Positions 28,776 through 38,647 of a stretch of 64,000 bases of DNA are shown here, in pieces. Every line of letters begins with the position of its first letter. The stretch's first letter is position 1. The position numbers and the translations under genes are program-made. The notes under the pieces were generated by a model. It had not been told where the DNA came from and did not search any database. It was given only the letters and a program-made list of their open reading frames with translations. Origin of the DNA: JBMYTN01 sp049604415 (GTDB lineage Bacteria > Pseudomonadota > Alphaproteobacteria > Rhodospirillales > Rhodospirillaceae); assembly GCA_049604415.1 (NCBI GenBank), contig JBMYTN010000011.1, forward strand, positions 46,014 to 110,013. The letters are read 5' to 3'.

Positions 28776-28929
28776 GGTTGAGTTTCCAAAATAGGCCCGC
28801 CGCGATCACGGCAGGACGGGCCGAACGCCACGACGCGCGCGTGGCCAAGGGGGCGATGCATGCGCCCGGTTCGGGCGGCGCCTACCGCCCGGCCCCCGCT
28901 CGCGCGAGGGTATGGGGACAGAAGCGCCA
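28776..28929 (-). promoter_or_regulatory. Leader region of com-mom
   Basis: There is no gene here. Just before com there is a GC-rich inverted repeat, GGCCCG (28794-28799) pairing with CGGGCC (28817-28822), which on the minus strand is followed by CTATTTTGG, so it resembles an attenuator. It contains one GATC at 28804-28807. In Mu, mom transcription depends on methylated GATC sites and on the activator C. Whether this single site matters here is unknown. Confidence 0.35.
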
Positions 28930-29307
28930 TCAGCGCAACGCCCCCCAAAGAACCTCTCGCACCGATTGCGATGCGATATCCGTCGAACAGACGATGAAAT
29001 AGGGGATCCACCCATCGCCCTCATAATAGAGTTCCCATTGGGCCCGGCTCGATAGGATCAAAATGCCCGGATCTTCCTTATGAAAGCGCATTTCCGGGAA
29101 CTTGGTTTCCCCGGGCGCCGTGACCCATCGGGCCTTGGGTAGGTTTTCCGGCAGCTCATTGCGCAATTGCGCCAAACAGGCCTCATCAAGTGCCGGACGC
29201 AGCTGCGCCGCCGCGCATTGCAGATCTTCCGCGCAACTCCGATCATCGGCACCGACCGGCGCTGCCGCTACGAGCAGCAATAAAAAAGCCAAAGCAATCG
29301 TTTGCAC
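28930..29307 (-). CDS. Small exported protein of unknown function (probable moron)
   Basis: A 125-residue protein with a clear Sec signal peptide (MQTIALAFLLLLVAAAPVGA, cleavage after about residue 20). The mature part is about 105 residues with four cysteines, two early (CAEDLQC) and one each at about 44 and 107, which could form disulfides in the periplasm. It has no recognised domain. Its place between the tail fibre genes and com-mom is where accessory genes accumulate in Mu-like phages. It may act on the lysogen's envelope, for example in superinfection exclusion, but that is a guess. Confidence 0.7.
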   Translation of the reverse strand: MQTIALAFLLLLVAAAPVGADDRSCAEDLQCAAAQLRPALDEACLAQLRNELPENLPKARWVTAPGETKFPEMRFHKEDPGILILSSRAQWELYYEGDGWIPYFIVCSTDIASQSVREVLWGALR

Positions 29308-29367
29308 AACCCAAGCTCCCGTTTTGTTATTGCACGATTATACCGCGATTCACCGAGATCGACAGGC

Positions 29368-29832
29368 TTAGAGTGATCGAGCAGTTTGGAATAAGTCGTC
29401 AATTTCAGCCTCAGACAACTGCAACTCAGCCGCCATAGCCGCCAAGACCGGGCTGTCGCGTTCAACGGTCGTCCCGTATTCCCAGAGGATGCTGGCTTCC
29501 CGGTGTTCGGGCTTGGCCAAGATAGCTTCGACTTGGTCCAACCAACCGCCGCGCAAGAGCGCGATCCTCGCCTGCGCCGGTGTCACGGTCACCGGCGTCA
29601 CCGGCTGAGGCTCTTGCTCAGGTTCAGTTTCCGGCCCCGTCTCAGGGACCGGAATCGGCTCAACCAACCACCTAAGCCCATCCCAGCGGGCGCGAGACCC
29701 TTCCGGGATTTCGGGCGGGACGTCTTTGGTGGCATTGGGGGGGACCAACCACACGGTCGGCTCAAGCGGGCTGCGCCGCGCCTCAGAAGTCCCGATGTAG
29801 ACGCCTTCTTGATCAAAGAAATACAGGTCCAT
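29368..29832 (-). CDS. Probable tail fibre assembly protein
   Basis: A 154-residue protein following the tail collar gene. It starts MDLYFFDQEGVYIGTSEA, then has a tryptophan-rich WDGLRWLVEPIP segment, a Pro/Glu/Thr-rich linker (about residues 60-85) and a helical C-terminal part. This layout is common in small caudal fibre-assembly chaperones located just downstream of a fibre gene. No enzyme motif is seen. It starts 12 bases after the collar protein stop. Confidence 0.55.
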   Translation of the reverse strand: MDLYFFDQEGVYIGTSEARRSPLEPTVWLVPPNATKDVPPEIPEGSRARWDGLRWLVEPIPVPETGPETEPEQEPQPVTPVTVTPAQARIALLRGGWLDQVEAILAKPEHREASILWEYGTTVERDSPVLAAMAAELQLSEAEIDDLFQTARSL

Positions 29833-29844
29833 CGTTCAACACTC

Positions 29845-30699
29845 CTAAAACTTGACGCAGAACAGCACTGCGACGTTAGTCGGTCTTGTCTCTGCAGCGG
29901 TGCGCGGGGTACCGGACACGCCGTCGGTGATCGCGTGCTGAACTGAGCCATAAGTAAAGGCCGCAGCCCCGTTAGAACTGTCTGATCCACCCCCCGGAGA
30001 TGTGGAACCCCACGGCCCGCCCACGAAAGAATGGTGGTGCCCCTGGAACGCATCTGTTTGGTTTGTACCAATTGTTCGGCCTGCATCTAGGCCGCGCCCA
30101 AGATCAACGCCGCGCAAGAACTGCCCCCGTAGGTCGGGAATATTGAAGGTCGTGCTGCCGTCACCAGCACCCCACGTTGTGCCGATTACAGCAAACAGAT
30201 CCGCGTAGACCGCCCGGCTAATCGGAGACCCGTCAGCGACCAACCATCCATCCGGTGGGTTTACAGCCGCAAAAGCCTGTACCGCCCCTGCCGGAACCAA
30301 GCTCTGGATGGTCGCCTGCGTTAGCGCCAAGGTGAGAGCCTCATTGACACCAGCATCGGCAATGGAGGCGATGATGTGCTGGTTGTCCCCGGTGATTTTA
30401 TCGGCACCATATCCAGGCGTCGGATCGGCGGCGGAGATCTGGATTCTTGGGCCCGCCCCGGCTTGGGCAATGTCCCTTGCAGTTTCAGCAAGACCTTGCG
30501 CTGTCTGTGCGGCCGTCGCGGCCACTTCGGCAGCCGTGTGCTTAATGGCAATGTCAGAATAGACAGTGACGACATCGTTGAGGGCTTGGGTAAACAAGGT
30601 CTGGTAACCAATGCCGCCAAAGCCGCTGGGGTTTGACGTTGCGTCAAAAGGACCCGCGTTGGCGTCATCTAAACGTTGGACAGCCTCATTGACACTCAT
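29845..30699 (-). CDS. Tail fibre protein with Phage Tail Collar domain
   Basis: A 284-residue fibre protein. The N-terminal half is alanine-rich and probably coiled (about residues 50-85). From about residue 145 comes the collar domain: PPDGWLVADGSPISRAVYADLFAVIGTTWGAGDGSTTFNIPDLRGQFLRG. It ends in a glycine/serine-rich receptor-tip region and RPTNVAVLFCVKF, the usual C-terminus of such fibres. It would contact the host surface. The start overlaps the preceding gene by four bases. Confidence 0.82.
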   Translation of the reverse strand: MSVNEAVQRLDDANAGPFDATSNPSGFGGIGYQTLFTQALNDVVTVYSDIAIKHTAAEVAATAAQTAQGLAETARDIAQAGAGPRIQISAADPTPGYGADKITGDNQHIIASIADAGVNEALTLALTQATIQSLVPAGAVQAFAAVNPPDGWLVADGSPISRAVYADLFAVIGTTWGAGDGSTTFNIPDLRGQFLRGVDLGRGLDAGRTIGTNQTDAFQGHHHSFVGGPWGSTSPGGGSDSSNGAAAFTYGSVQHAITDGVSGTPRTAAETRPTNVAVLFCVKF

Positions 30700-31592
30700 C
30701 CAATGGCCTCCTGTAAAGATATAGGAAAGCCCTGCGCACCGCCGGAGGCCCAGGATAACAAGCTGGGTTCACCGATTTGTGCCATCCAAGACAGACGCAG
30801 GCTGTGAAAATGATTTTCGGGCTCAAGGGACCACCAAAACGGCACAGAGAGATCCGCGTTACGGACCAACTCAGCCCAACCCGCTAAGGCCCAATCTTTC
30901 GGGGCTTGAGTGCATCGCCCGCGAAAAACTGCCGGGGCGGGCAAGCGCCGCACATGGCGACGCCCTGACTCCGTGATGGTCACTTCCGAGCGTAGTTCAT
31001 GGCCATTCTGTGCCCCCAGATCCGGATTGATCGGCAGCCGGCGCAAGCCCGCAACCTCAAGGCCCCCGGCTTGAATAAATCCGTTAGTATTGGCCGGATC
31101 AGAAATCGTGACCTTCGCCGCCCGGGCAAAAGTTTGACCGGGAGCGTAGACGGCATGCGACCACGCGCGACCGGCGCGGCCCTCCGACGTTAAGGTCCTG
31201 TCCCAAAAATTTCCCCCGTCCCAAGGGCAATCCTGTTCCAGCAGCATCGGGCCCCAAACCCGAGCCGCTGCACCCGATGTCCAGATCTCATCGGACATGG
31301 CCGCATCACTATAGAATGACCAAGACCAAGTCGCTGCGCTCGAAAGGTTGTGCGCTATGAGTACGAAGCAATTTGCTTCCACTGGCGTTGGAAACACCAC
31401 CGACAGCTCAATAGTGGGAATGGAGCCAACGGCATGGGTGGCGCTGCGCCAAACGCGAGAAAAGGGGAATGTCCCGAGTTGGCTAGCCGGGTAGTCAGGA
31501 TCTTCTTCCGACGCGCCAAAAGCCCCAAGGCTGAGAAGACTGAATTTATCTCGATGGACGGGCCATCCGAGGACCGCATTGCTTGCCGTCAT
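30696..31592 (-). CDS. Tail tip/structural protein
   Basis: A 298-residue protein with predicted beta-rich composition and many tryptophans and no catalytic motif. It lies in the tail module between the large hub-like protein and the collar fibre, joined to both by ATGA overlaps, so a tail tip role is inferred from position. ATG 31592 overlaps the upstream stop and is preferred to the start at 31607. Confidence 0.55.
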   Translation of the reverse strand: MTASNAVLGWPVHRDKFSLLSLGAFGASEEDPDYPASQLGTFPFSRVWRSATHAVGSIPTIELSVVFPTPVEANCFVLIAHNLSSAATWSWSFYSDAAMSDEIWTSGAAARVWGPMLLEQDCPWDGGNFWDRTLTSEGRAGRAWSHAVYAPGQTFARAAKVTISDPANTNGFIQAGGLEVAGLRRLPINPDLGAQNGHELRSEVTITESGRRHVRRLPAPAVFRGRCTQAPKDWALAGWAELVRNADLSVPFWWSLEPENHFHSLRLSWMAQIGEPSLLSWASGGAQGFPISLQEAIG

Positions 31593-33136
31593 GACCTTGG
31601 CCTCCAAACAGTCAAGACCATCTTGTCGGGCAGGTCAAACCGTATTGCGGAGACCCGGAACAGAGCCCCTCCCGGCGCGAAACGAAACTCCAAACGCACC
31701 ACGTCGTTCAGTTCGATCGCGGCGGTAGAGGGCGTCAAATCGACGGTCATTTCATACCGCTTAACGCCCAACACATTTTGGCGCCGGGTTGCTTCAGCCA
31801 GGGCTTCGGCGCGAGACTGAAACAAGGTATCGGCCTGATAAGCAACGGCATTCGGATGACGGGCGGCAATAGCCGCAGACTTTCCGGTGGTGGCGTATCT
31901 CCACTCAGTGGTTAAAATCTCGCGGTCAACTTCAGAAACACCGGCTAGCGCGGTTTCAACAACATGGTTGCGATCAAAGCCCAGAGTCACAGTATGCGGC
32001 GGCAGGCCCCCAGCGTCGCGACCGGTGATCAGCGCCACGACCCGAGTAATTTCTATCTCCGTCACCTTGAGCGGTCGATCGAGGCTCGGCACAGCAAAAG
32101 AGGCCTTGGGAACGCCCGCCGGCGCTTCTATCCGGCGAATACGCCAGACATTGTTCTTATCGAGCCAATATCCGGCCCCAATCGTTTCAGCGATCGCGTC
32201 TAGCACCTGACGCAAGGTGCTTGATCCAGAAAATGCACCGCCTAAAATCGCATCTTGTTCGCTACCCAGTACAATTAGGTCTTCTTCAGAAACCGCCTCG
32301 CCACGGGCGACCAGCAGCCCTTCGAAAATCTCCGCAGCTGACCTTTCGTCCCAAGCGAGCGTAGCGGCCAAAGTGCCTTGGGGCTCGACCCCCAGACGGA
32401 TCGCAGCACGCTGACCTGAGGCCGCACACCAATAAAACTCCCCTGACGGCACTACAGCTGCCTCCAAAGCCGCTAGATCCGCCACTTGCGCGCCAACACT
32501 CAAGGCCGCGCCTTTATCGGTAACGCCGCCAATAACAAGATTGCTGAAACCCGGCACATGCGCAGAAACCACATAGATATGCTTGGCCTCGTTGACCAAT
32601 TGGACGGGTGCCCGCAACACCACGCCTATGGTGAAATCAACCGACGTGCCGTCTAGATTGGCATCACCCTCAACGCCATTGGGGGCGGTGTTGTCGCCCA
32701 AATAGCTGTCTTCTGTGACCTTCTGGTCGAGAACCGCCGTGCTGCGATCGTGGATCGTAAACGTGGCCTCCGCCGCATCAACGGGCGCCATGGCCAAATT
32801 GCCGTGCAGCATGACGGTATGTAGCTCGGGGCCTTGCTCTTGATCACCAATCTTCAACACGGCCTCGCGACCATCGACCGCCACGTCAAAGACATCGAGA
32901 TAGTCCCATTCGCCGGATTGATTGCTGGCGACAACAGTCCCGCGATCGTGGCTCGCCACGCCGAACGCCTGCCCATCGGCGAAGATCTCCCGATAAACCG
33001 ACGGACGGCCAATCATCAGGCTTTCGAATGGTGCCCCCCCCACCGGGTTGAAGGGAGCATTGGACAACCGTATCGGCACGTCCTGGTCAGTGAGCGGATT
33101 GTAGACGGTTGCTGTCAGGGTAATGACGTCAGTCAT
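31589..33136 (-). CDS. Tail hub/baseplate-like protein
   Basis: A 515-residue protein following the tape measure region. It begins MTDVITLTATVYNPLTDQDVPIRLS and is beta-rich, with GAGYWLDKNNVWRIRRIEAP in the middle and a C-terminal beta-strand region ending LTVWRPRS. The position and size fit the distal tail/hub proteins of B3/D3112-like siphoviruses. No enzymatic motif is visible. ATG 33136 overlaps the DUF4031 stop and is preferred to 33196. Confidence 0.6.
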   Translation of the reverse strand: MTDVITLTATVYNPLTDQDVPIRLSNAPFNPVGGAPFESLMIGRPSVYREIFADGQAFGVASHDRGTVVASNQSGEWDYLDVFDVAVDGREAVLKIGDQEQGPELHTVMLHGNLAMAPVDAAEATFTIHDRSTAVLDQKVTEDSYLGDNTAPNGVEGDANLDGTSVDFTIGVVLRAPVQLVNEAKHIYVVSAHVPGFSNLVIGGVTDKGAALSVGAQVADLAALEAAVVPSGEFYWCAASGQRAAIRLGVEPQGTLAATLAWDERSAAEIFEGLLVARGEAVSEEDLIVLGSEQDAILGGAFSGSSTLRQVLDAIAETIGAGYWLDKNNVWRIRRIEAPAGVPKASFAVPSLDRPLKVTEIEITRVVALITGRDAGGLPPHTVTLGFDRNHVVETALAGVSEVDREILTTEWRYATTGKSAAIAARHPNAVAYQADTLFQSRAEALAEATRRQNVLGVKRYEMTVDLTPSTAAIELNDVVRLEFRFAPGGALFRVSAIRFDLPDKMVLTVWRPRS

Positions 33137-33452
33137 GGCCGCCACCCCCTTCGCGTTGTTCCCGAAGCATCGCAATCCGCGCCAAAAGCGCGTCATTGCC
33201 TTTCAACTTGGCGGTGTGCTCCAGCGCTGCGAACCGGTCCATCTCGATCGCGCCGGCCGCAACAGCCAAGGCGCGCTTGGCTTTACAAATGTCATAATGA
33301 TGCCAGGAGGCATTGGGGGGTGATTGGAAGTGTTTGCGGGCAACACCAATGTGATCCGCCATCGCGTGCATCTCAGCTTCGCTGTCAGCCCACATGTGAC
33401 ACATGAGCATGCGGCCAAATTTGTTTGCCGCTGGATCGACGTAAACACTCAT
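33129..33452 (-). CDS. DUF4031 protein
   Basis: A 107-residue protein. MSVYVDPAANKFGRMLMCHMWADSEAEMHAMADHIGVARKHFQ, then HHYDICKAKRALAVAAGA, are the conserved features of DUF4031 (two histidine-rich motifs that could bind metal). The family is common in phages and its function is unknown. It lies between the tape measure and the hub-like gene and overlaps both neighbours by a few bases. Confidence 0.75.
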   Translation of the reverse strand: MSVYVDPAANKFGRMLMCHMWADSEAEMHAMADHIGVARKHFQSPPNASWHHYDICKAKRALAVAAGAIEMDRFAALEHTAKLKGNDALLARIAMLREQREGGGGHD

Positions 33453-36400
33453 GCCACCTGCGCTCCTCTGCTTCGCTGCGCCATTTCCAGGTTTCTCAAC
33501 CGCTCCTCTACGGCCCGCAACGCCCCGATTTCCCGATCGCTGGCCATCTCGGTGATCAGAGTTACGGCCTCCCGCAGGGCGTCGATGGCCTGAACGATTT
33601 CGCCGTTCCCCGACCGCAGTGCGTCATGAAGTTGGCTGTTGGAATAGACCTGCGCAGGCCTCGCAAAATCGACGACCTCCGCCCCGCCTGTTCCCTCGCC
33701 AACGACGGCCATGCCGGGCGGCAGGTAGCCACCACGGGCGCGGCTGTTGGCAAGACGGTAGTTCCCGTTTTCGCCGCCATCGACGACGGTGACAGACAGG
33801 TTCTTGGCGTCGATGGCGCGCCAAACGGAATCGACCGAGGCGCGATTGGCATCAACAGCACCGCGCACCGCGTCGATTGCCGCGACCTGCCACCGCGCCA
33901 AGCCAACCAGAGGCGAGACCTGATCGCGCACACCGAAGGTGGCGATTTGGACGCCTTCCAGCAAAACCGCCGCACGGTCCCCATGCCGATCTGTTGCCCC
34001 AAGCAGAGCGACTTGATAGCCGCTGTTATCGTTGATTGCCTGCGTCAAACCGGCCATCGTCGTCACCTGGACGACAACAGCCTGCGCACTGGTCCCTCTG
34101 ATCGCGGCAAGCAAATCGGTCTGTTGGGCCTCGTAGCTTTGCACCGCAGGAAGCGACGCCAAGGACTGCTCGATATACCCGATTGTCGTTGCGGTCTCCT
34201 CTCCGGACGCTGACCAAGCGCGCTGCGCCGCGATCAGCGTTTCAGCGTAGGTCGTGATCGAACCATACGCCTCCACATCGCCCGCCCGCGCCAAGGTCAA
34301 CTGATCGTCAAAATTGGATCGTGCAGCGGCAAGCTGCTCGGATCGCGACCCGGCGCCAAGGTCCGTGGAAACCAGTTTATCCAACCACTGCGACACACCC
34401 CGGGCGGCGCTCGTAAACTGCTCGATAGACGCCGCGCTGTCCTCCGCCGCTTGCGCCTGGCGTTCAAGGGCATGGATGCGCTCAAGTTCCCCCCGCGTGG
34501 CCTCGTCGGTCACATTCGCCAGTTCCCGGCGCTGCGCCAATAGAAGTTCCTGGGTTTGGTAGCTTTCCTCGGATGCGGTCCCAAGGGCGACCTCCGCCGC
34601 CAATCGCCGCAACGCCAAATCCTCGTCAAGCCGCTGCCGAACTTCAGCGGCCTGGGAATTTGCGATTGTGGCACCTTCGACATCGATGCCCGCCAGCTCA
34701 TTGGCCAAGGTGATCAGTTGATCGAGCGCCCCCGCGCCGTCCCCTAGACTTTCAACCAAGGCCGTCATTTGCGCGGTATAAAGCTGCCCGGCCTTATCCG
34801 TGCTTTGTCCCGCATCCACCAAAGCAGCGGCGGTTGCATCATAGGACTCGCGGATTGCAAGGGCCGAATTTACCGCCCCGAGGCCATTGGCGGCGCGGAT
34901 CGCGCTGTCCAACAAGCGGTCAGACGCAGCCCCAAAGCTTTCCGCCATGCCGTCCGTCGACAAACCAAGGGCATCGGCGCGCGCTTGAGTCTCATAAAAC
35001 GTCTCGCCAAGGGCAACCAAAGAAGATGCTGTTTGGTCAATGGCAGGCGTGCCGACCTCATCAAACACCGCGCCGAAATCCGTTGCGGCAAACTGCAGAT
35101 CGGCGGCCAATGCGTCAAAACTGTCTGCCGCGCTGTTTTCCAGAACCGCCAGCAGATTGCTTTCGACCTGATCCCCCAATTCGCTGAAGTCGAACTCGCC
35201 ACCCTTTAGGGCGGCAAAGAGCATTCGATTGGCGATCTCGTTGATATCGCCTGACTCGCCAAGGTTTTGGCCCTCGGCAGCACCACGAAAAGTCCAGTTG
35301 CCGTCCTTGTTTTGCTTGCCGACGATCTGCAAGCCGGAGACCTGTTCGATCCCGCCCCCAAGCCCATCGATCAAACTATCCAGGCGACCGACAACAGCGT
35401 CCAGGGCACCATCGGCGGCACCGGCGCTGGCACCGCCGCGATCGGTATATTGGCTGATCTCCGTTTCACCGTCCGTGATGTCCCGGGTTTGGCCGAATGA
35501 CGGCACGCTCTTACCCCCGCCAAACAAAGACCCAATGACCTGCGCCCCAAAGCCCCCAATGACTGCGCCTACCGGTCCACCTATAGCGGTACCCGCCAAG
35601 GCCCCGCCCAGCGCACCACCAGCAATCGAGCCCCCCGCGCCAAGGCCCATATCCAAAAAGGCATTGCCCGTGCCCTCAAACCCCAACATCGAGGCGCCCA
35701 AAGATCCCGCAATCCCCCACGGCGCCGCGTTGAGTCCGTTTGTGAGCGCTGTTCCGAGGGCCGTTGACGATCCGGCCACCGGCATCACGCCGATCGCTTG
35801 GGCCTGTGCCGCTGTAATTCCGGGCGTGGAAAGCCCCAGGGCCTGCCCGACCGATCCTTGAACCAGCGTGGTACCGAGCCCCGAACTGCCACCATTAAAG
35901 AGAAGACCACCGACGCCCAACAGGTTGGCGGCCTGCCCGGACCCACCCGCAGCACCCGTGGCCGCCACGCCGCCTGCAGCGGCGGCACCATAGCCGCCAC
36001 CCCAAAGGGTGGGCGTGGCCAAGCCAAACAATGCATTTTTTAAGGGATTGGCGATGGCCATTTGCAGAGCAGTGCGCTGAAGGTCAGCAAACACCGACCG
36101 CCCAATATCCGCCAAATCGCGCAATGAGGCCTGACCTTCGGCAATGCGGTCTATGACCGCATCCAAGCCGGAAACAAACGGATCTGTCAGACCGTCATAC
36201 ACCGCCTGCTGACGAGAAAGCTCCAGCCGGGCGCGCTCGATTGTCGCCACGCGGTCCAGTTCCGCTTGGGCCGCCGCACTGGATAAATCAACGCCAGCGC
36301 GCCGCAGATCCAATTCCCGTTGATAGGTCGCTAACGCGACGGCCCGCAATTCGGCGGACTCCCCAATTAGGGATGTTTCCAGTTCCAGCCGATCCAAAGC

Positions 36401-38647
36401 CACCTGGTCTTCTTGGGCCCGGCGCAAACGATCTTCAACCTGCTCCAGCGCGTCCAACTCATAGACCAAATCACGAATCGAAGCGGCCCGAGCATCGGTG
36501 CTTTCTAGCTTCAGGCGGGCAATCTGATCGGCGGCCTTCGCCTCAAGCGCGGTTTGACGTTCCGCCGCGCCACCGGCACTGATCGCGGCATTCAAATCGC
36601 TCTGGGCTTTGATGCTGCGTTGAAGCGTCTGGATATAGTCTTCGACCTTCTCCGCAGCGGTTTTCGCGGCCTTAGACGGCTTCGCAAAGGCTTTTTCGCC
36701 ATGTTGTGCGAACCGGTCGATCGCCGCGAACAACGCGTCAAACTGCGATTGATCGATCTCACCGGCAGCAAAAAGCTCCACAGCGGATGTGGTCAGAGCC
36801 ACCACTCTTAGATCTCGCAAAGCCTCCGCCAGCTCTTTTACTTCCGGCGCCGCGTCCCCCGCCGAAGCGGCCTTAGAAATAAAGGAAGCGAGGTCGGATC
36901 CGATGCCCTCAAAGCCTAAATCCGCCAAACCAGATCCGGCCAACGCAAGCAACCGCAATCGATCTTCTGTTTCACCGCTTTGGCTTTCCAGGTCCTGCAA
37001 GGCCTTCACAAACGGCGCCGCTGCATCGGCCATCCGTTTCATGGCCTCGGTTACGATCGGGGTGTTTAGGCGGCCCGCTTGCAAATCAATCCGTTCAAAA
37101 AACTCTAGGAAGGCTTCCGGCGTCTGGATTGCGCCGATTTCATCAAACGTTCTTTGCCAATCGGATTGCGTCGCCCCCGCCACATCCTTCAGCGCCTGCT
37201 CGATGGCACCGCGCCCCGCGACGATTTGGCTGGCCATTGCCTTGGCAATGTTACGCTCTTCGACGCGCAACAATGCGGCCTCTAGAACTCGGGCATCCTC
37301 TGTTAGGCCTTCATATTGGCGACGCACGGCAGCGACATCACCGACCGATGCCGTCAGCGACATGGAAAGCCGATCCTGTGCCCGCCCAAGATCCTCGGTT
37401 GCGATTTCCGCATCACTCATGGTGGCTGTGGCGGACCCCATTGCCACGGCCAAAGCGCCCACAATGGCGCCCACAGCGCCGATGGCGGCACCCGCAGGCC
37501 CAAACGCACTGACCAATTGCGAGCCCTGCTGGGTTATTGCCACGATGGGGTTGGACCCGTTTTGCAGCATCAGCGCCAAATCGCCGATTTGGTAGCCCGC
37601 CTGTTGGACAGCACCACCCACGCCGCGAAACGCAAAACCCAGTTGCTTGGCCGATGCGACATTGGCATCAAACTGCTTTTTGGCGAGCTTGGACGACGCA
37701 GTGAACTGCTTTTGGGATATAGCCCCGATGTCCAAGGCCTGCTTCAGTTCACGCAGTGTCTGTTCGTATTTTTGGCCAGCCACATAAAGAGGATCGAACT
37801 TGGCCCTCAATTCTTCGAATTCTCGGGCATTTTCCGCAGCCGCGCTGCCGACGCCGCGCAGCCCTGTCACTTGTGATGCAAATCCGGCCTTCGCCCTTGC
37901 CATAGCGGCGGCATGCTCTTGTTGATTAATCGCGCCGGTGGCTAAGGCTTGATTGATAAAATCCAATTGAGCTTTGTAGTCACGACCCAACGCATAAAGA
38001 GGAACAAGGCTTGCGCGGGTATCATCCATCGCCCGATCATAGGACTGTGCCGATGCGACACTGTCATCAAGTTGTTTTTTCGCCAGATAGGTCGATGACG
38101 TGAACTGCTTTTGGGATATAGCCCCAATGTCGAGCGCCTGCTTCAGTTCACGCAGCGTCTGTTCGTACATTTGACCAGCAACGTAAAGCGGATCGTATTT
38201 GCCCCTTAATTCTTCGAATTCTCGGGCATTTTCCGCAGCCGCGCTGCCGACGCCGCGCAACTCTGTCACTTGCGATGCAAATCCGGCCTTCGCCCTTGCC
38301 ATGGCGGCGGCATGTTCTTGTTGATTAATCGCGCCGGTGGCTAAGGCTTTATTGATATAGTCCAATTGGGCCTTGTAATCACGCTCTAACGCATAGAGAG
38401 GAACAAGGCTTGCGCGGGTGTCATCCATCGCGCGGCCATAGGCCTGGATATCAGCGGCACGATCCTTACCCACATTGGAGACAGCCGCCAAGCCGGTGTT
38501 TTGCTCGACGATGCCCCGCAGTGCGGCGGCGGTCTTCGTTGCCGCGCCTGAAGCTTTATCCAAACCAGCTTCGAGATCTTTAAACCGGGCCTTTAAAACC
38601 CCGTCCTTGACCTCGAAAGTAACGGCTAAATTGAGATCACCGGCCAT
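33449..38647 (-). CDS. Tail tape measure protein
   Basis: The longest gene of the prophage, 1,732 residues. The first 600 residues and about 660-800 are alanine- and glutamine-rich and largely helical. A hydrophobic/glycine-rich zone lies near residues 400-440 (AGYQIGDLALMLQNGSNPIVAITQQGSQLV) and another at about 960-1090. Such proteins set tail length and are ejected with the DNA. Two copies of a 133-residue unit starting RAMDDTRASLVPLYAL stand in tandem in the N-terminal part. ATG 38647 overlaps the chaperone extension. Length implies a tail of roughly 250 nm by the usual proportionality. Confidence 0.88.
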   Translation of the reverse strand: MAGDLNLAVTFEVKDGVLKARFKDLEAGLDKASGAATKTAAALRGIVEQNTGLAAVSNVGKDRAADIQAYGRAMDDTRASLVPLYALERDYKAQLDYINKALATGAINQQEHAAAMARAKAGFASQVTELRGVGSAAAENAREFEELRGKYDPLYVAGQMYEQTLRELKQALDIGAISQKQFTSSTYLAKKQLDDSVASAQSYDRAMDDTRASLVPLYALGRDYKAQLDFINQALATGAINQQEHAAAMARAKAGFASQVTGLRGVGSAAAENAREFEELRAKFDPLYVAGQKYEQTLRELKQALDIGAISQKQFTASSKLAKKQFDANVASAKQLGFAFRGVGGAVQQAGYQIGDLALMLQNGSNPIVAITQQGSQLVSAFGPAGAAIGAVGAIVGALAVAMGSATATMSDAEIATEDLGRAQDRLSMSLTASVGDVAAVRRQYEGLTEDARVLEAALLRVEERNIAKAMASQIVAGRGAIEQALKDVAGATQSDWQRTFDEIGAIQTPEAFLEFFERIDLQAGRLNTPIVTEAMKRMADAAAPFVKALQDLESQSGETEDRLRLLALAGSGLADLGFEGIGSDLASFISKAASAGDAAPEVKELAEALRDLRVVALTTSAVELFAAGEIDQSQFDALFAAIDRFAQHGEKAFAKPSKAAKTAAEKVEDYIQTLQRSIKAQSDLNAAISAGGAAERQTALEAKAADQIARLKLESTDARAASIRDLVYELDALEQVEDRLRRAQEDQVALDRLELETSLIGESAELRAVALATYQRELDLRRAGVDLSSAAAQAELDRVATIERARLELSRQQAVYDGLTDPFVSGLDAVIDRIAEGQASLRDLADIGRSVFADLQRTALQMAIANPLKNALFGLATPTLWGGGYGAAAAGGVAATGAAGGSGQAANLLGVGGLLFNGGSSGLGTTLVQGSVGQALGLSTPGITAAQAQAIGVMPVAGSSTALGTALTNGLNAAPWGIAGSLGASMLGFEGTGNAFLDMGLGAGGSIAGGALGGALAGTAIGGPVGAVIGGFGAQVIGSLFGGGKSVPSFGQTRDITDGETEISQYTDRGGASAGAADGALDAVVGRLDSLIDGLGGGIEQVSGLQIVGKQNKDGNWTFRGAAEGQNLGESGDINEIANRMLFAALKGGEFDFSELGDQVESNLLAVLENSAADSFDALAADLQFAATDFGAVFDEVGTPAIDQTASSLVALGETFYETQARADALGLSTDGMAESFGAASDRLLDSAIRAANGLGAVNSALAIRESYDATAAALVDAGQSTDKAGQLYTAQMTALVESLGDGAGALDQLITLANELAGIDVEGATIANSQAAEVRQRLDEDLALRRLAAEVALGTASEESYQTQELLLAQRRELANVTDEATRGELERIHALERQAQAAEDSAASIEQFTSAARGVSQWLDKLVSTDLGAGSRSEQLAAARSNFDDQLTLARAGDVEAYGSITTYAETLIAAQRAWSASGEETATTIGYIEQSLASLPAVQSYEAQQTDLLAAIRGTSAQAVVVQVTTMAGLTQAINDNSGYQVALLGATDRHGDRAAVLLEGVQIATFGVRDQVSPLVGLARWQVAAIDAVRGAVDANRASVDSVWRAIDAKNLSVTVVDGGENGNYRLANSRARGGYLPPGMAVVGEGTGGAEVVDFARPAQVYSNSQLHDALRSGNGEIVQAIDALREAVTLITEMASDREIGALRAVEERLRNLEMAQRSRGAQVA
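37643..38440 (-). repeat. Tandem 399-bp duplication inside the tape measure gene
   Basis: Two adjacent units of 399 bp (about 38,042-38,440 and 37,643-38,041). Matching landmarks, for example GAGGAACAAGGC on the plus strand at 37999 and 38398, are exactly 399 bases apart. The units are highly similar at both DNA and protein level, so the duplication is recent. It keeps the reading frame and adds 133 residues. Confidence 0.85.

Noticed and set aside
28542..29011. Long frames overlapping com and mom on the minus strand
   Set aside because: The frame from 28707 would extend mom by low-complexity residues over com, and the frame from 29011 is a third-frame shadow of both genes.
36500..37900. Plus-strand frames opposite the tape measure gene
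   Set aside because: They are serine/arginine/proline-rich mirror frames of a helical alanine-rich protein, with no ribosome sites.
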